This document shows, piece after piece, positions 7,252 through 7,651 of a stretch of DNA of 7,651 bases. The position numbers were made by a program, and so were the translations under genes. The notes under the pieces were generated by a model that was not told where the DNA came from, did no database searches, and saw nothing but the letters and a program-made list of their open reading frames with translations. The stretch covers positions 1-7,651 of the forward strand of contig JALRDM010000202.1 in NCBI GenBank assembly GCA_023262195.1, in the 5' to 3' direction. Numbering within the stretch: position 1 is the first letter of the stretch; every line of letters begins with the position of its first letter. The DNA comes from Salibacteraceae bacterium. Its GTDB lineage: Bacteria > Bacteroidota > Bacteroidia > Flavobacteriales_G > Salibacteraceae.

Positions 7252-7269
7252 TTAATGGAACATTAAATC

Positions 7270-7651
7270 ATGAGAATTGCAGTAGTGGGAGCTACAGGAA
7301 TGGTGGGTGGCGTTATGCTGAAGGTGCTCGCAGAGCGAAGCTTTCCGATTACAGAGCTTTATTGCTTAGCTTCAGAGAAATCGGTGGGTAAGGAAATTGA
7401 GTTTGGAGGAAACACGATAAAGGTGATCGGATTGGCACAGGCGCTGAGCTTGAAACCAGACATCGCTATTTTCTCTGCTGGTGGAGCCACGTCAAAAACA
7501 TGGGCTCCAAAATTTGCACAGGTTGGAACTACCGTGATTGACAACTCCTCAGCATGGCGCATGGATCCCAACATTAAACTCGTGGTGCCCGAAATAAATG
7601 GCAATAAATTAGTGTCAGCCGATAAAATTATCGCCAACCCAAACTGCAGCA
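7270..7651 (+). CDS. asd: Aspartate-semialdehyde dehydrogenase (3'-partial)
   Basis: The enzyme reduces L-aspartyl-4-phosphate to L-aspartate-4-semialdehyde with NADPH in the cytoplasm, the second step toward lysine/diaminopimelate, threonine and methionine. The visible 127 residues hold the NADP-binding Rossmann start (GATGMVG at 7-13, with Gly7, Gly10 and Gly13), the LASEKSVGK segment at 33-41 that binds the NADP phosphate, SAGGATS at 69-75, DNSSAWRM at 91-98 with the phosphate-binding Arg97, VPEIN at 106-110, and the active-site motif NPNCS with catalytic Cys126. The window ends one codon after this cysteine; with the usual family length near 330 residues, about 200 are missing. The ATG at 7270 is the natural start because the Rossmann strand begins directly after it. 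Only a weak GGA precedes it, 10 bases upstream. The first turn and spacing of motifs suit the short form of the family rather than the longer enterobacterial form. Confidence 0.96.
   Translation, partial: MRIAVVGATGMVGGVMLKVLAERSFPITELYCLASEKSVGKEIEFGGNTIKVIGLAQALSLKPDIAIFSAGGATSKTWAPKFAQVGTTVIDNSSAWRMDPNIKLVVPEINGNKLVSADKIIANPNCS

Noticed and set aside
7255..7266. Three-codon upstream frame (ATG GAA CAT TAA) before asd
   Set aside because: Too short and without amino acid bias that would suggest attenuation; likely chance in an A/T-rich leader of about 20 nt.
7359..7637. 92-codon open frame on the minus strand inside asd
   Set aside because: It lies wholly antisense to well-conserved asd codons, has no start signal or recognisable domain, and is explained as a shadow frame.

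Overview
The window looks like chromosomal DNA from a member of the Bacteroidota, most likely a free-living Flavobacteriales-type bacterium. Four things support this: two large secreted proteins whose signal peptides end in Ala-Gln, type A sorting domains of the type IX secretion system (T9SS), promoter boxes of the Bacteroidota form TAnnTTTG, and start regions with little or no Shine-Dalgarno sequence. No mobile element, tRNA, rRNA or CRISPR array was seen.

Layout, left to right. (1) 1-1044, plus strand: the C-terminal part of a PQQ-dependent glucose/sorbosone-type dehydrogenase with a T9SS sorting domain; its 5' end lies outside the window. (2) 1076-1105: a strong hairpin between convergent genes, with its U-tract on the minus-strand side. 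(3) 1131-3809, minus strand: an 892-residue secreted multidomain protein with an N-terminal beta-sandwich-like region, two tandem 205-residue OB-fold-like units, a lamin-tail domain and a T9SS type A sorting domain. (4) 3879-7196, minus strand: a 1105-residue secreted protein with a LamG-like N-terminus, three [Ig-like + lamin-tail] units of about 260 residues each, and a FlgD-Ig-like C-terminus. (5) 7197-7269: a compact divergent promoter region. (6) 7270 to the window end, plus strand: the first 127 residues of aspartate-semialdehyde dehydrogenase (asd), ending just after the catalytic cysteine.

The two minus-strand genes are co-oriented, 69 bp apart with no visible terminator between them, and both encode exported proteins with lamin-tail domains. 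They may form a two-gene unit transcribed from the promoter next to asd. Neither contains a recognisable catalytic domain, so structural, adhesive or ligand-binding roles at the cell surface fit best. The asd gene is housekeeping (lysine, threonine and methionine biosynthesis) and is probably related to its neighbours only by position. I see no clear undescribed system. The most unusual features are the repeat architectures of the two large proteins and the interlocked divergent promoters.
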